Assembly (NCBI RefSeq): GCF_000272005.1
Contig: NZ_AKKU01000010.1
Span: forward strand, 62,001-126,000
DNA length: 64,000 nt
DNA from: Alishewanella agri BL06
GTDB lineage: Bacteria > Pseudomonadota > Gammaproteobacteria > Enterobacterales > Alteromonadaceae
Reading direction: 5' to 3'
Shown here: positions 8,331-17,285 of the stretch, piece after piece
How positions within the stretch are numbered: position 1 is the stretch's first letter
How the letters are laid out: each line of letters opens with the position of its first letter
Notes under the pieces: model-generated
The model's input: only the letters and a program-made list of their open reading frames with translations
Databases searched by the model: none
Told to the model about the DNA's origin: nothing
Translations under genes and position numbers: made by a program

Positions 8331-9227
8331 ATGCAGTTAGTGGTTCGTGAAGCGTCAGCCGGTCCATTTTTAAGTCAGGTACTGCAACAAGCACTGTCGG
8401 AGCAACAACTCAGCGCCTTGCAATTGCAACAAATAAAAAGCAAAGCGGTGCTGATGAGCCTGAAATTTGCCGATAAATTTTACAATAAATATAAGATGCA
8501 TTTATTGGAGCAAGCGGCTTATGACGTGATTGGTATTACCAGTCTCGGCTTACGGGCTCTGTCAGACGGTGATCAGCAGCAAGCATTGCAGGCACTGCTG
8601 AGTCAGGAAGGTATCGTTAAACCTTTTCAGAAAGGCTGGTCCATGCTGTCGGCGGTAAGCCGTAAAACGCCAGGCAAAAACTCCTTGTATGGCGAGGTCG
8701 ATGAGCAGCTGTTGCAGCAAGTCTCCTCCCCTCCGGATGCCGAAGACTGGCCGGGCTGGCATGCTTATCAGCAAGCACTGACCGAACACCACCGGCATCA
8801 GGCGATGCAACTGCTGCGGCAACAGTTTTACCAAAAACAAGTGTTTGATGAATTTGAACACTTTAGTCTGGAAGAAGTGCTGGCCGAAGTGGTGTTATAC
8901 CGGGCGATCTGCAGTGGCGATAAAGTCCGCCAGGATCTGAAAAAGCGCTTGCGGCAGATCAACCTGGCCGAGCATTGGTTTAGCGAAACCTATCTGCTAT
9001 TGCAGACCGAGGCGGTTTTAAGCGAGCTGCCAGCGGAAAACGCTGCAGCGATCCGTGCCGATCTGGGACAGCACTTTATTCCTGCCTTGTTGCGCACCTT
9101 GCAGTTTTGCCGTGATTATCAAAGTCTGCAGCAGACTGACGCTACTCCGGAAAAGCTGGATGCCTTCGAGCACAAACATGGCCTGCAGAGCCCGTTGCTC
9201 GGCTGGCCACATTATCTCGAACTCTGA
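8331..9227 (+). CDS. Unknown protein, last gene of J-domain operon
   Basis: A 298-residue soluble protein, Gln- and Leu-rich, apparently all alpha-helical, with no transmembrane segment. AGGGA lies just upstream of the ATG, 11 bp after the preceding stop. No domain recognised; Gln-rich helical stretches (about 10-45 and 125-170) might form coiled coils or solenoid repeats. A strong hairpin follows the stop and probably ends the operon. Confidence 0.7.
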   Translation: MQLVVREASAGPFLSQVLQQALSEQQLSALQLQQIKSKAVLMSLKFADKFYNKYKMHLLEQAAYDVIGITSLGLRALSDGDQQQALQALLSQEGIVKPFQKGWSMLSAVSRKTPGKNSLYGEVDEQLLQQVSSPPDAEDWPGWHAYQQALTEHHRHQAMQLLRQQFYQKQVFDEFEHFSLEEVLAEVVLYRAICSGDKVRQDLKKRLRQINLAEHWFSETYLLLQTEAVLSELPAENAAAIRADLGQHFIPALLRTLQFCRDYQSLQQTDATPEKLDAFEHKHGLQSPLLGWPHYLEL

Positions 9228-9231
9228 ACAA

Positions 9232-9266
9232 CTGGTCAGACCGCACTCCGGTACCGGTCTGACCAG
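9232..9266. terminator. Long hairpin after J-domain operon, terminator or REP-like
   Basis: An 11 bp perfect stem (CTGGTCAGACC / GGTCTGACCAG) with a 13-base loop begins four bases after the stop. No clean T run follows, so it may instead be an extragenic palindrome. Its 15-base segment 9243-9257 (GCACTCCGGTACCGG) recurs exactly in the hairpin at 63521-63535. Confidence 0.6.
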
Positions 9267-9306
9267 TGTTATTAACTACTATTAGTGACGACGCTAAGGC
9301 CACACT

Positions 9307-10158
9307 ATGAAAACCCCACCACGCTTACAACCACTACTTGATGAGGGACTAATCGATGACGTGCTGTATGCGTTAATGAGTGGCAAAGAAGCCTCGGTGT
9401 ATGTGGTGCGCTGTGGTGAGCGTATCTGTTGTGCCAAAGTTTATAAAGACGCGGCACAGCGTAGTTTTAAAAAAGCGGCGCAATATCAGGAAGGTCGCAA
9501 AGAGCGCAGCTCGCGCCGCGCCAGAGCAATGGAAAAAGGCTCAGGCTATGGCCGTCAACAAGCCGAAGCCAGTTGGCAATCGGCTGAAGTTGATGCCCTG
9601 TTTAAATTAGCCGCTGCCGGTGTAAGAGTGCCAACACCTTATGGTTGCTATGATGGCGTGCTGTTAATGGAGCTGGTGCGGGATGCAGATGGCGATGTGG
9701 CGCCACGCTTAAATGATATCAGCTTAAGCGCGGAACAAGCACGGCGCGATCACCAGACAATGATGCAGGCTATCTTGCGGATGCTGGCAGCCGGTCTGGT
9801 GCATGGCGACTTGTCAGAATTTAACGTGTTGCAGGACCCGACTGGCCCGGTAATTATCGACTTACCGCAGGCGGTGGATGCCGCAGCCAATAATAATGCG
9901 CGCTGGATGTTAACACGCGATGTCGATAATATTACCGCCTACTACGCCCGCTTCGCGCCTGAGCTTGCCGCCACCCGTTATGCTGATGAGCTGTGGGACT
10001 TATTTGAATCCGGGAATCTGGATCCGAACCAGACGTTGACCGGCGTCTTTAGCAAAACTGCCGCTGCCGTTGACCTGGATGCGGTGTTACAAGAGATCCA
10101 GGCTGCCAGTGACGAAGCCGCAGCAAGGCGTGAGCGCCAGCAACATCCATCGGACTGA
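9307..10158 (+). CDS. RIO-family serine/threonine protein kinase
   Basis: A 283-residue RIO1-type atypical kinase of the bacterial branch. The nucleotide loop SGKEASVY (25-32), the ATP-binding Lys44 (CCAKVYK), the catalytic loop HGDLSEFNVL (166-175) and the metal-binding IIDLPQ (183-188) are all present, so it should be active. In eukaryotes and archaea RIO kinases act in small-subunit ribosome maturation; the bacterial role is not settled. Monocistronic: a hairpin separates it from the upstream operon, and the next gene is convergent. Confidence 0.88.
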   Translation: MKTPPRLQPLLDEGLIDDVLYALMSGKEASVYVVRCGERICCAKVYKDAAQRSFKKAAQYQEGRKERSSRRARAMEKGSGYGRQQAEASWQSAEVDALFKLAAAGVRVPTPYGCYDGVLLMELVRDADGDVAPRLNDISLSAEQARRDHQTMMQAILRMLAAGLVHGDLSEFNVLQDPTGPVIIDLPQAVDAAANNNARWMLTRDVDNITAYYARFAPELAATRYADELWDLFESGNLDPNQTLTGVFSKTAAAVDLDAVLQEIQAASDEAAARRERQQHPSD

Positions 10159-10170
10159 GCGATAAAAAGC

Positions 10171-10470
10171 TTAGCTTTTATGAATACCATAGCGTTTGAG
10201 ATACCACAGCGCCAACGGCGTTTCCAGAATTAGATAGGTTACCAGCGTAAACCAGAACCAATTGCTGTTGCCAAACACCAAATCAAACTGCTGGCCACTG
10301 CCCCAAAATTTACTGCCAACAATCAGTAACGCCAAAGCCGTGGTTAACACGTCAAACAGCGCCACTTTACGCAGATCAGCTCCTGCCACCCGCGGATAAA
10401 ACCAAAAGTAGGCGCTGCAGACCAGCACCAGATTTAAAAGAATTACCGCAAGTTCAGCAGTCACCATCAT
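10171..10470 (-). CDS. Small integral membrane protein
   Basis: A 99-residue protein with three probable membrane helices (about 5-25, 38-55 and 67-88) and a short basic C-terminus (LKRYGIHKS). No family recognised. It is 20 bp downstream of the VWA gene on the same strand and could belong to that operon. Start at the ATG at 10470; a second ATG one codon later is equally possible. Confidence 0.65.
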   Translation of the reverse strand: MMVTAELAVILLNLVLVCSAYFWFYPRVAGADLRKVALFDVLTTALALLIVGSKFWGSGQQFDLVFGNSNWFWFTLVTYLILETPLALWYLKRYGIHKS

Positions 10471-10490
10471 GTCCTGTTCTGTTTGCTACC

Positions 10491-11660
10491 TTAGCCAAGC
10501 ACCTTAATCGCCGCACTTAATCCATCCAGCGTTAACGAAAACATCCGCTGCTGCATAATCTCGCGGATAATACTGATCGAATGATAATGCCGCCACCACT
10601 CAGCCGGCTGCGGATTAAGCCAGACGGCTTTTGGGTATTGCGCCAGCAAGCGCTCAAGCCACACCCGACCCGGCTCCTGATTCCAGTGTTCAACACTGCC
10701 ACCGGGATAATCAATTTCGTAAGGTCCCATGGTCGCATCGCCGACAAAAATCAGCTTGTAGTCACTGCCATAGGTATGAATAAGATCTAACACGCTGATT
10801 TGCTCAGTATGCCGGCGCTGGTTATTGCGCCAGACGCCTTCATAAACACAGTTATGAAAGTAAAAAAACTCCAGATGTTTAAACTCGCTGCGCACCGCGG
10901 CAAACAGTTGTTGGCACAACGCGATATAGTCATCCATCGAGCCACCAACATCAAACAGCATCAGCACTTTCACCGCATTATGCCGCTCTGGCACAAAGCG
11001 CAGATCCAGATACCCCGCCTGCTCTGATGTCGCCTGAATCGTACCCTTTAAATCCAGCTCGGTTGCTGCACCGCTGCGGGCAAACCGCCGTAACTGCCTG
11101 AGCGCCAGTTTGATACTGCGGTTATTCAGCTCACTACTGCTGTCTAAATCTTTAAACTCACGTTTATCCCAAACCTTGACGGCGCGGCGGGCACCACTAC
11201 CTTGCTGACCTATCCGCACCCCTTCCGGGTTAAAACCATAGGCACCAAAAGGCGAGGTACCGCCGGTACCAATCCATTTATTGCCACCAGCATGGCGTTT
11301 TTGCTGCTCTGCCAGCCGCTCACGTAACTGCTTTAGCAGCGCTTCCAAACTCCCCATACCTTGCAAGGCGGCTTTATCCTCTGCCGACAGTTGCCGGATA
11401 AGATCCGGAATTAACCAGTCATCCGGGATCTGACTGGCCAAATCGACGGCGGCAACGCCCTCAAAATACTCGGCAAAAGCCCGGTCAAACTTATCGTATT
11501 GGCTTTCATCTTTTACCAGCGTAAGTCTGGCCAGCTGATAAAAGGCGTCGGTATCGGCAAACACCAGTTGCTGCTGCAGCGCATTAAGCAAGTCCAGCAG
11601 TTCCGTGATACTGGTTTTCACCCCCTGCCGACGTAGTGTAAAAAAGAAATCGACCAGCAT
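10491..11660 (-). CDS. VWA domain protein, CoxE-like
   Basis: A 389-residue protein whose C-terminal half is a von Willebrand A domain with the metal-ion-dependent adhesion motif DVGGSMDDY (about 237-245), inside LMLFDVGGSM. The N-terminal half begins MLVDFFFTLRRQGVK, typical of CoxE-like proteins. Such proteins pair with MoxR ATPases, as in CoxD/CoxE, to mature or insert metal cofactors in enzyme complexes. The MoxR gene is directly upstream with no spacing (11661/11660). The client is not identifiable; no molybdenum or CO dehydrogenase gene is near. Confidence 0.85.
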   Translation of the reverse strand: MLVDFFFTLRRQGVKTSITELLDLLNALQQQLVFADTDAFYQLARLTLVKDESQYDKFDRAFAEYFEGVAAVDLASQIPDDWLIPDLIRQLSAEDKAALQGMGSLEALLKQLRERLAEQQKRHAGGNKWIGTGGTSPFGAYGFNPEGVRIGQQGSGARRAVKVWDKREFKDLDSSSELNNRSIKLALRQLRRFARSGAATELDLKGTIQATSEQAGYLDLRFVPERHNAVKVLMLFDVGGSMDDYIALCQQLFAAVRSEFKHLEFFYFHNCVYEGVWRNNQRRHTEQISVLDLIHTYGSDYKLIFVGDATMGPYEIDYPGGSVEHWNQEPGRVWLERLLAQYPKAVWLNPQPAEWWRHYHSISIIREIMQQRMFSLTLDGLSAAIKVLG

Positions 11661-12506
11661 CTAGCGCCCTTGTCGCTTAGCTAAGAACGCCAGTTTTTCA
11701 ACCAGCTGCACATCCTGCTCGTTTTTGAGTAAGGCTCCGAACATCGGCATCAAGCCACCTTGTTGCTGTTTTTGCTGTAATACTTCGGCGGGGATTTGCT
11801 CTGCCAGCAACAGCTTTAACCAATCCAGTAATTCTGAGGTCGAAGGCTTTTTCTTCAGCCCCGGCAGCTCGCGCAGCTCAAAAAATACCTCCAGGGCGGT
11901 ACTGAGTAGCTGTTGGCGGATTTGCGGGAAATGCACCGCGACAATCTGGCGTAACGTGTCGGCATCCGGAAAGCGGATATAGTGAAAAAAACAGCGGCGT
12001 AAAAACGCATCCGGCAGCTCTTTTTCGTTGTTCGAGGTAATCAGTACAATCGGCCGCTGCGCCGCGCTAACCTGCTGCCCGGTTTCATGCACATAAAAGC
12101 TCATCCGGTCCAGCTCGTGTAACAAGTCATTCGGAAATTCGATATCAGCTTTGTCAATTTCATCAATTAACAACACTGGCCGCCGCTCGGCACTAAATGC
12201 CTGCCACAGCTTGCCGGGTTTAATATAGTTGGCAATATCATGCACCTTGTCGCTACCCAACTGACTATCCCGTAACCGCGACACCGCATCATACTCGTAC
12301 AAGCCATGTTGTGCCTTGGTAGTTGACTTGATATGCCATTGAATCAAATCGGTACCGAGGCTCTGCGCCAGCTCTTCTGCCAACCGGGTTTTACCGGTAC
12401 CGGGCTCGCCTTTTAACAGTAGCGGTTTTTCCAGTGTGATAGCGGCATTCACCGCCAGCGCCAGCTCAGCGGAAACGATATAGTTTTCAGTACTGTGAAA
12501 TGACAT
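11661..12506 (-). CDS. MoxR-family AAA+ ATPase
   Basis: A 281-residue AAA+ ATPase of the MoxR/CoxD branch. Walker A is GEPGTGKT (33-40), Walker B VLLIDEIDKAD (111-121), sensor 1 is in LITSNNEKELPDAFLRRC, which also supplies the arginine finger region. MoxR proteins remodel partner complexes through a VWA protein, encoded here immediately downstream. The two genes abut, indicating obligate co-expression. Confidence 0.88.
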   Translation of the reverse strand: MSFHSTENYIVSAELALAVNAAITLEKPLLLKGEPGTGKTRLAEELAQSLGTDLIQWHIKSTTKAQHGLYEYDAVSRLRDSQLGSDKVHDIANYIKPGKLWQAFSAERRPVLLIDEIDKADIEFPNDLLHELDRMSFYVHETGQQVSAAQRPIVLITSNNEKELPDAFLRRCFFHYIRFPDADTLRQIVAVHFPQIRQQLLSTALEVFFELRELPGLKKKPSTSELLDWLKLLLAEQIPAEVLQQKQQQGGLMPMFGALLKNEQDVQLVEKLAFLAKRQGR

Positions 12507-12618
12507 AACTTCCTCGGGTTAAAGTGCAATCTGCTATAACTTATAGCCAAATGCTTCTTCAGTTTTTTATTAAGATGCGTATGCTTATAACCAATATCTT
12601 CTGATTCTGGAGTTTTTT

Positions 12619-13590
12619 ATGGCTAATGTATACGCTGATAACACATTGTCGATCGGGCGCACCCCGCTGGTCAAATTAAACCGGGTGGTTAAAGGCGCTA
12701 ATGTTTACGCCAAAATTGAAGCCCGTAACCCGAGTTTCAGCGTTAAGTGCCGCCTCGGTGCAGCGCTGATTTGGGACGCCGAAAAGCGCGGGATCTTAAC
12801 GCCGGAGAAAGAGTTGGTGGAGCCAACGTCCGGCAACACCGGTATTGCACTGGCCTTCGTTGCTGCCAGCCGCGGTTATAAACTCACCCTGACTATGCCT
12901 GCGACCATGAGCCTGGAGCGCCGCAAGCTGTTAAAAGCACTGGGGGCTAATCTGGTGCTGACCGAAGGCCCGAAAGGCATGAAAGGCGCTATTGAGAAAG
13001 CCAAAGAAATTCAGGCTTCTAACCCAGATAAATACCTGATCCTCGGCCAGTTTGATAACCCGGCGAACCCACAGATCCACTTTGAAACCACCGGCCCGGA
13101 AATCTGGAATGATTTGGATGGTCAGGTTGATGTGTTTGTGGCTGGTGTGGGCACGGGTGGCACTATCACTGGGGTTAGCCGTTTCTTTAAACAGGAAAAA
13201 CAGCATCCGTTGCTTAGTGTTGCTGTTGAACCGGTGGAGTCACCGGTGATTACCCAGGCCAAAGCGGGCCAAGAATTGAAACCTGGCCCGCACAAAATTC
13301 AGGGCATCGGTGCCGGCTTTATTCCGTCAGTACTGGAGCTGGATTTGATTGATCGGGTTGAGCAAGTCAGTAGCGATGATGCTATTGCTATGGCGCACCG
13401 CTTGATGAAAGAAGAAGGGATTTTAGCCGGTATTTCCTCAGGTGCTGCGGTGGTTGCTGCCGCCCGTCTGGCGGAATTACCCGAATATGCCGGTAAAAAT
13501 ATCGTGGTGATCCTGGCCAGCGCTGCCGAACGTTATTTAACGAGTCCGCTGTTTGCTAATGTTTTTAGCGAGCAAGAGCTATCGGCTTAA
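12619..13590 (+). CDS. cysK: Cysteine synthase A (O-acetylserine sulfhydrylase)
   Basis: PLP enzyme making cysteine from O-acetylserine and sulfide. Its 323 residues match the family. The PLP lysine is Lys43 in NPSFSVKCR; the substrate loop TSGNTG follows at about 70-75, and the phosphate-binding GTGGTITG at about 179-186. GGAG precedes the ATG by six bases. The AT-rich 112 bp upstream, shared divergently with the MoxR gene, is where CysB-type control would be expected, but I cannot define a site. An intrinsic terminator follows. Confidence 0.95.
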   Translation: MANVYADNTLSIGRTPLVKLNRVVKGANVYAKIEARNPSFSVKCRLGAALIWDAEKRGILTPEKELVEPTSGNTGIALAFVAASRGYKLTLTMPATMSLERRKLLKALGANLVLTEGPKGMKGAIEKAKEIQASNPDKYLILGQFDNPANPQIHFETTGPEIWNDLDGQVDVFVAGVGTGGTITGVSRFFKQEKQHPLLSVAVEPVESPVITQAKAGQELKPGPHKIQGIGAGFIPSVLELDLIDRVEQVSSDDAIAMAHRLMKEEGILAGISSGAAVVAAARLAELPEYAGKNIVVILASAAERYLTSPLFANVFSEQELSA

Positions 13591-13607
13591 CGCTGATTTC
13601 AGGTTAG

Positions 13608-13631
13608 GGGCCGCTTTTTGCGGCCCTTTTT
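13608..13631 (+). terminator. Rho-independent terminator of cysK
   Basis: GGGCCGC - TTTTT - GCGGCCC followed by TTTTT, starting 17 bp after the cysK stop. Confidence 0.92.
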
Positions 13632-13694
13632 CTTTACAGAACTGACAAAAGCACGCATTATTCCAGACAGCATCATCAATAAGACGGTAGTGTT

Positions 13695-14141
13695 ATGCGT
13701 AATTATCTGGTTTTTATCGGCGTGCTGGCTTTATTGCTGGTTGGCTGCGAACGTAACCCGCAAGTTAATGCTCAGCTCGGGACGCCAGAGTACATCGCCG
13801 GTGAGTTTTTTCATGCGATATACAATGAAAAAGATCTGACTAAAGCAAAAGGCATGGCCACGGCGGATTATGCCAGTTTACTCAGCAGCTATGGCTCAGC
13901 GCGTCAGGCCGGCCGCACTTTGTTTAATATGAATTTTGATAACGTACAGATCAACGTCAATCGTAGTGGCCGTAATTTGCGCGAGCAATATCAAGATGAC
14001 GCCACTATTCAGCTGATTTTGGACGGCGAGTTTGATGGTAAACGGATCCAGGAAGTGCGTACCGTGGTGCTGGTGCGCCAACGCGGCAAATGGCTGGTAA
14101 ATGAGGTGCAGGCCGATAAATTTAGCACCTCAATCCGTTAG
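13695..14141 (+). CDS. Putative lipoprotein of unknown function
   Basis: A 148-residue protein with a lipoprotein signal: hydrophobic stretch then lipobox LLVGC (Cys about 19). The residue after Cys is Glu, not Asp, so outer-membrane sorting is expected. The mature domain has a shape like NTF2/DUF4878 proteins (helix EFFHAIYNEKDLTKAKGMA, then alternating strands ending WLVNEVQ), but the match is by eye only. Isolated gene. Confidence 0.7.
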   Translation: MRNYLVFIGVLALLLVGCERNPQVNAQLGTPEYIAGEFFHAIYNEKDLTKAKGMATADYASLLSSYGSARQAGRTLFNMNFDNVQINVNRSGRNLREQYQDDATIQLILDGEFDGKRIQEVRTVVLVRQRGKWLVNEVQADKFSTSIR

Positions 14142-14158
14142 TCTATCGTCAACACGCC

Positions 14159-14893
14159 CTACTTACGACTAAAAAACGCCTGCAGTCGTTGCTGACAGGC
14201 GTCGCTGTGCAGTAGCTTACCAAAATCATTCAACTCTGCAGCTATTACCTGCTCAATCTGCGGTTGCTGCGCTTTCAGCAAAGCCTTACTGCGCAGCACC
14301 GCCTCCACTGGCAAAGCCGCCAGCGTTTTCGCTTTACTGGCAGCATACGCCAGTAAGTCCGATGCCGGCACCACTTCATTTACCAAACCAAAGGCGGCAG
14401 CTTGTTCACTACTAAAGGCTTCACCGAGCAATAAATATTGCGCGGCACGCTGATAACCGGCAATTTGTGGCAGCAACAAACTGGACGCCGCTTCCGGACA
14501 AAGACCAAGCTGAGTAAAAGGCAGCTGCAGCCGACAACCCGGCGCGGCATAAACCAAATCACAATGTAGCAGCACCGTGGTACCAATGCCGATGGCCAAG
14601 CCCGCTACCGCGGCTAACAGTGGTTTTGGAAAAGCCGCAACAGTGTACAAAAACTCCACCACCGGATGTTCGCGGTTAAGCTCGCCGGCACTAAGAAAAT
14701 CCTGCAAATCATTACCACTGCTAAAGCACTGTTCATTGCCCTGTAACAACACTACCCGTACCGTAGGATCCGCCACCGCCTGCTGTAAAGCTGCCGATAG
14801 TTGGCGATACATGGCAAGGTTAAGCGCATTTTTCTTGTCTAAACGTTGCATACTCAGGGTCAAAACCCCTTCGGCTAACTGCTGCTGAATCAT
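14159..14893 (-). CDS. Enoyl-CoA hydratase/isomerase family protein
   Basis: A 244-residue crotonase-fold protein. The first oxyanion-hole segment is FSSGNDLQDF (about 56-65) and the second is GLAIGIGTT (about 100-108). The position that holds the first hydratase Glu is not clearly acidic, whereas Glu in LCPEAASS (about 134) is the single carboxylate used by delta3,delta2-enoyl-CoA isomerases of the ECI2/PECI type. An isomerase role is therefore slightly favoured. It ends three bases from the ggt gene upstream and may share its transcript. It could also supply hydratase activity missing from the valine operon at 27-35 kb, but that is speculation. Confidence 0.75.
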   Translation of the reverse strand: MIQQQLAEGVLTLSMQRLDKKNALNLAMYRQLSAALQQAVADPTVRVVLLQGNEQCFSSGNDLQDFLSAGELNREHPVVEFLYTVAAFPKPLLAAVAGLAIGIGTTVLLHCDLVYAAPGCRLQLPFTQLGLCPEAASSLLLPQIAGYQRAAQYLLLGEAFSSEQAAAFGLVNEVVPASDLLAYAASKAKTLAALPVEAVLRSKALLKAQQPQIEQVIAAELNDFGKLLHSDACQQRLQAFFSRK

Positions 14894-14897
14894 TCTG

Positions 14898-16637
14898 CTA
14901 GAACCCCGCTACCTTACCTTCGCGCCGCGGATCGGCGGCACCTGCTAACTGATCTGCCATCACTTCAATCGCATGCAAACCACTGTTTAAATCCTGTAAC
15001 CGTACGTCATAGCCCAACTGCTGCAGTGCCGGCGCTAACTCAACCAGATCAGTGCCGGCCTCAAGCGCCAGATAGTCATTACGATGGGTAAAACGTGGCA
15101 GACTTATCGCCTGTTGCACATCCAGTTGCCAATCTAAAACCGCCACCAAACTTTGCGCCACATAGTTAATAATGCGGCTACCACCGGGTGAACCTATCAC
15201 CAGTTTTAACTGATTATCAGCATCAAACACCATCACCGGCGCCATTGAACTGCGCGGACGCTTGCCCCCTTCAACCCGGTTCGCCACCAACAAAGCATCC
15301 ACTACAGGCTCCAAGCTAAAATCGGTCAGTTGGTTATTTAACAAATAGCCATTTACCATCAAACCGGAGCCAAAGACGTTTTCAATACTGGTGGTCATAC
15401 TCACGGCATTACCGGCAGCATCGACAATGGATAAATGGCTGGTATTAGGAAACTCTGGTACCGTGCCTGTGGCCAGCGCAATCGCGCCTTGCGGCTGACC
15501 AGCCACAAACTGCTGATCTCTGGCACCGATTAAGGTGGCTCGCTGCTTAAGATAGTCCGGCGCCAGTAAGCCCGCTATCGGTACCGTAACAAAATCCGGA
15601 TCTGCCAGATAACGATCGCGATCGGCAAAGGCTAGGCGTGATGCCTGACTGATTAAATGTACGGCATCAAGGCTATTGGGCTTCAGCGCTTTTAAATCAT
15701 ACTGCTCCAATAAACCCATAATTTGCAACACGGCGATACCGCCGGAGCTTGGAGCCGTCATCGAGCAAATCTGATAAACCCGATAAGCAATACAGACGGC
15801 GTCCTTCTGCTGCGCCTGATAATTTGCCAAATCATCCAGACTTAACTGGCCGGGATTAATCGTCGCGTTATTGACTGCCTGCACCAGGGCGGCAGCATTC
15901 TCGCCCTGATAGAAAGCGCTGACACCTTCCGTCGCAATTTTACGCAACAAGGTTGCATATTGCGGATTTTTCAACACTGTACCTGCAGCCAGTGCCTGGC
16001 CATTTGGATAGTAAAAATCTTTCGCTGGTGACAGTTGCTTTAAGCCCTGATTCCAGCCGAGCGCGAGTTGCTTCGCCATCCGCTCATTAACAACAAAACC
16101 CCGCTCTGCAACGGTGATCGTTTCCGCAAATAACTGCGCCCACGGCAGTTTACCAAACTGTTGGTGCGCGTCAGCCAGGGCTTTTAATACGCCGGGGACC
16201 CCCACAGATTTACCACCAACATAGGCCTCGCGCCAACCCATCATCTTACCGTTGTCGCTGAACAGCCAGGGGCCGGCGGCGGCTGGCGCGGTTTCACGAC
16301 CATCGAAACTGGTTAACTGACCAGTATCCGCCTGAAAATGTAAAATAAAAGCCCCACCACCAATACCAGAGCTTTGGGGTTCAACCAAGCCAAGCATCAG
16401 CTGTGTCGCAATAGCGGCATCTATAGCGCTGCCACCGGCAGCCAGAATCTTTTTACCCGCATCGGCTGCCAGCGGATGTGCGGCAGCCACCATCGCCCGC
16501 GGATAATGAGTAAGCTGCTGTTTGACCAGTCCGGTCGCGGCTTCCGGTTCACGGGTTTCCTGGGGCGAAGCCGCGATTGTCTGTAGCGGCAATAAGACAC
16601 AAAACAGTAAGCTAAAAGAGAGCGAGGTTTTTTTCAT
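14898..16637 (-). CDS. ggt: Gamma-glutamyltransferase, periplasmic
   Basis: Cleaves gamma-glutamyl bonds of glutathione in the periplasm; made as a precursor that cuts itself before a threonine. Starting at MKKTSLSF (16637) gives 579 residues with a Sec signal peptide ending near IAAS; an ATG three codons upstream is possible. The autocleavage nucleophile is Thr399 in NTSHLSIVD, and the downstream GSGGS-like loop appears as GSPGGSRI. The N-terminal block SSGIGGGAF and GRETAP are family hallmarks. Complete and apparently active. Confidence 0.93.
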   Translation of the reverse strand: MKKTSLSFSLLFCVLLPLQTIAASPQETREPEAATGLVKQQLTHYPRAMVAAAHPLAADAGKKILAAGGSAIDAAIATQLMLGLVEPQSSGIGGGAFILHFQADTGQLTSFDGRETAPAAAGPWLFSDNGKMMGWREAYVGGKSVGVPGVLKALADAHQQFGKLPWAQLFAETITVAERGFVVNERMAKQLALGWNQGLKQLSPAKDFYYPNGQALAAGTVLKNPQYATLLRKIATEGVSAFYQGENAAALVQAVNNATINPGQLSLDDLANYQAQQKDAVCIAYRVYQICSMTAPSSGGIAVLQIMGLLEQYDLKALKPNSLDAVHLISQASRLAFADRDRYLADPDFVTVPIAGLLAPDYLKQRATLIGARDQQFVAGQPQGAIALATGTVPEFPNTSHLSIVDAAGNAVSMTTSIENVFGSGLMVNGYLLNNQLTDFSLEPVVDALLVANRVEGGKRPRSSMAPVMVFDADNQLKLVIGSPGGSRIINYVAQSLVAVLDWQLDVQQAISLPRFTHRNDYLALEAGTDLVELAPALQQLGYDVRLQDLNSGLHAIEVMADQLAGAADPRREGKVAGF

Positions 16638-16706
16638 AATAAGCACTTTACTAATGAATGGCGCCCTGACACCCTAACCAGTTATGACAGCAAATTCAAC
16701 CGCCCA

Positions 16707-17285
16707 ATGTTATCAACTACGCTAAAGTCTTATCTACCCTATCTGCTGCTGTTGACCTTAAGTACAGCACTGTATGTTTTACCGACAACATGGCAACAAC
16801 TGCTGGAATATCAAGCCGACGCTATCCAGCACGGTGAGCTCTGGCGGCTGTTAAGCGGCCATCTGCTGCACAGTAATCTGTTGCATTTACTCATGAACTT
16901 GCTGGGTTTAGTCGTATTGATGTTATTGCATGGCAAACTGCCTGGCCGGCTGGCTGTGGGTTGGCAGGTTTTGCTGCTGTCGCTCAGTACTGGCCTGGCG
17001 CTGCTCTGGCTGGCTCCAGACATAGAAATTTATGTCGGCTTGTCCGGAATTTTACACGGCTTACTTTGCTACGGCGCTACAGCAGATCTGCGCCAGGGCT
17101 ACCGTTCAGGTGCGCTAATCTTAATTGGCGTTGCCATCAAAGTCGGCGCTGAACAATGGCAAGGTCCGGATCCCGAACTCAGTGCCCAAATTGCGGCCGA
17201 GGTGGCGATTGATGCTCATCTTTACGGTGCTGTCAGTGGCGTACTGCTGGCCCTGCTAAGTTGGCGCTATATCAGGCGCCAGTGA
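16707..17285 (+). CDS. rrtA: Rhombosortase (rhomboid-type intramembrane protease)
   Basis: A 192-residue, six-helix rhomboid protease. The catalytic Ser is Ser113 in GLSGILHG and the catalytic His is His171 in DAHLYGA; the HxxxN-type helix HSNLLHLLMN (55-64) is also present. The motif set YVGLSGILHG plus IDAHLYGA marks the rhombosortase subgroup, which processes proteins carrying a GlyGly-CTERM tail before surface sorting through type II secretion. No protein in this window ends in such a tail. The last 14 bases overlap the convergent gene at 17272. Confidence 0.85.
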   Translation: MLSTTLKSYLPYLLLLTLSTALYVLPTTWQQLLEYQADAIQHGELWRLLSGHLLHSNLLHLLMNLLGLVVLMLLHGKLPGRLAVGWQVLLLSLSTGLALLWLAPDIEIYVGLSGILHGLLCYGATADLRQGYRSGALILIGVAIKVGAEQWQGPDPELSAQIAAEVAIDAHLYGAVSGVLLALLSWRYIRRQ

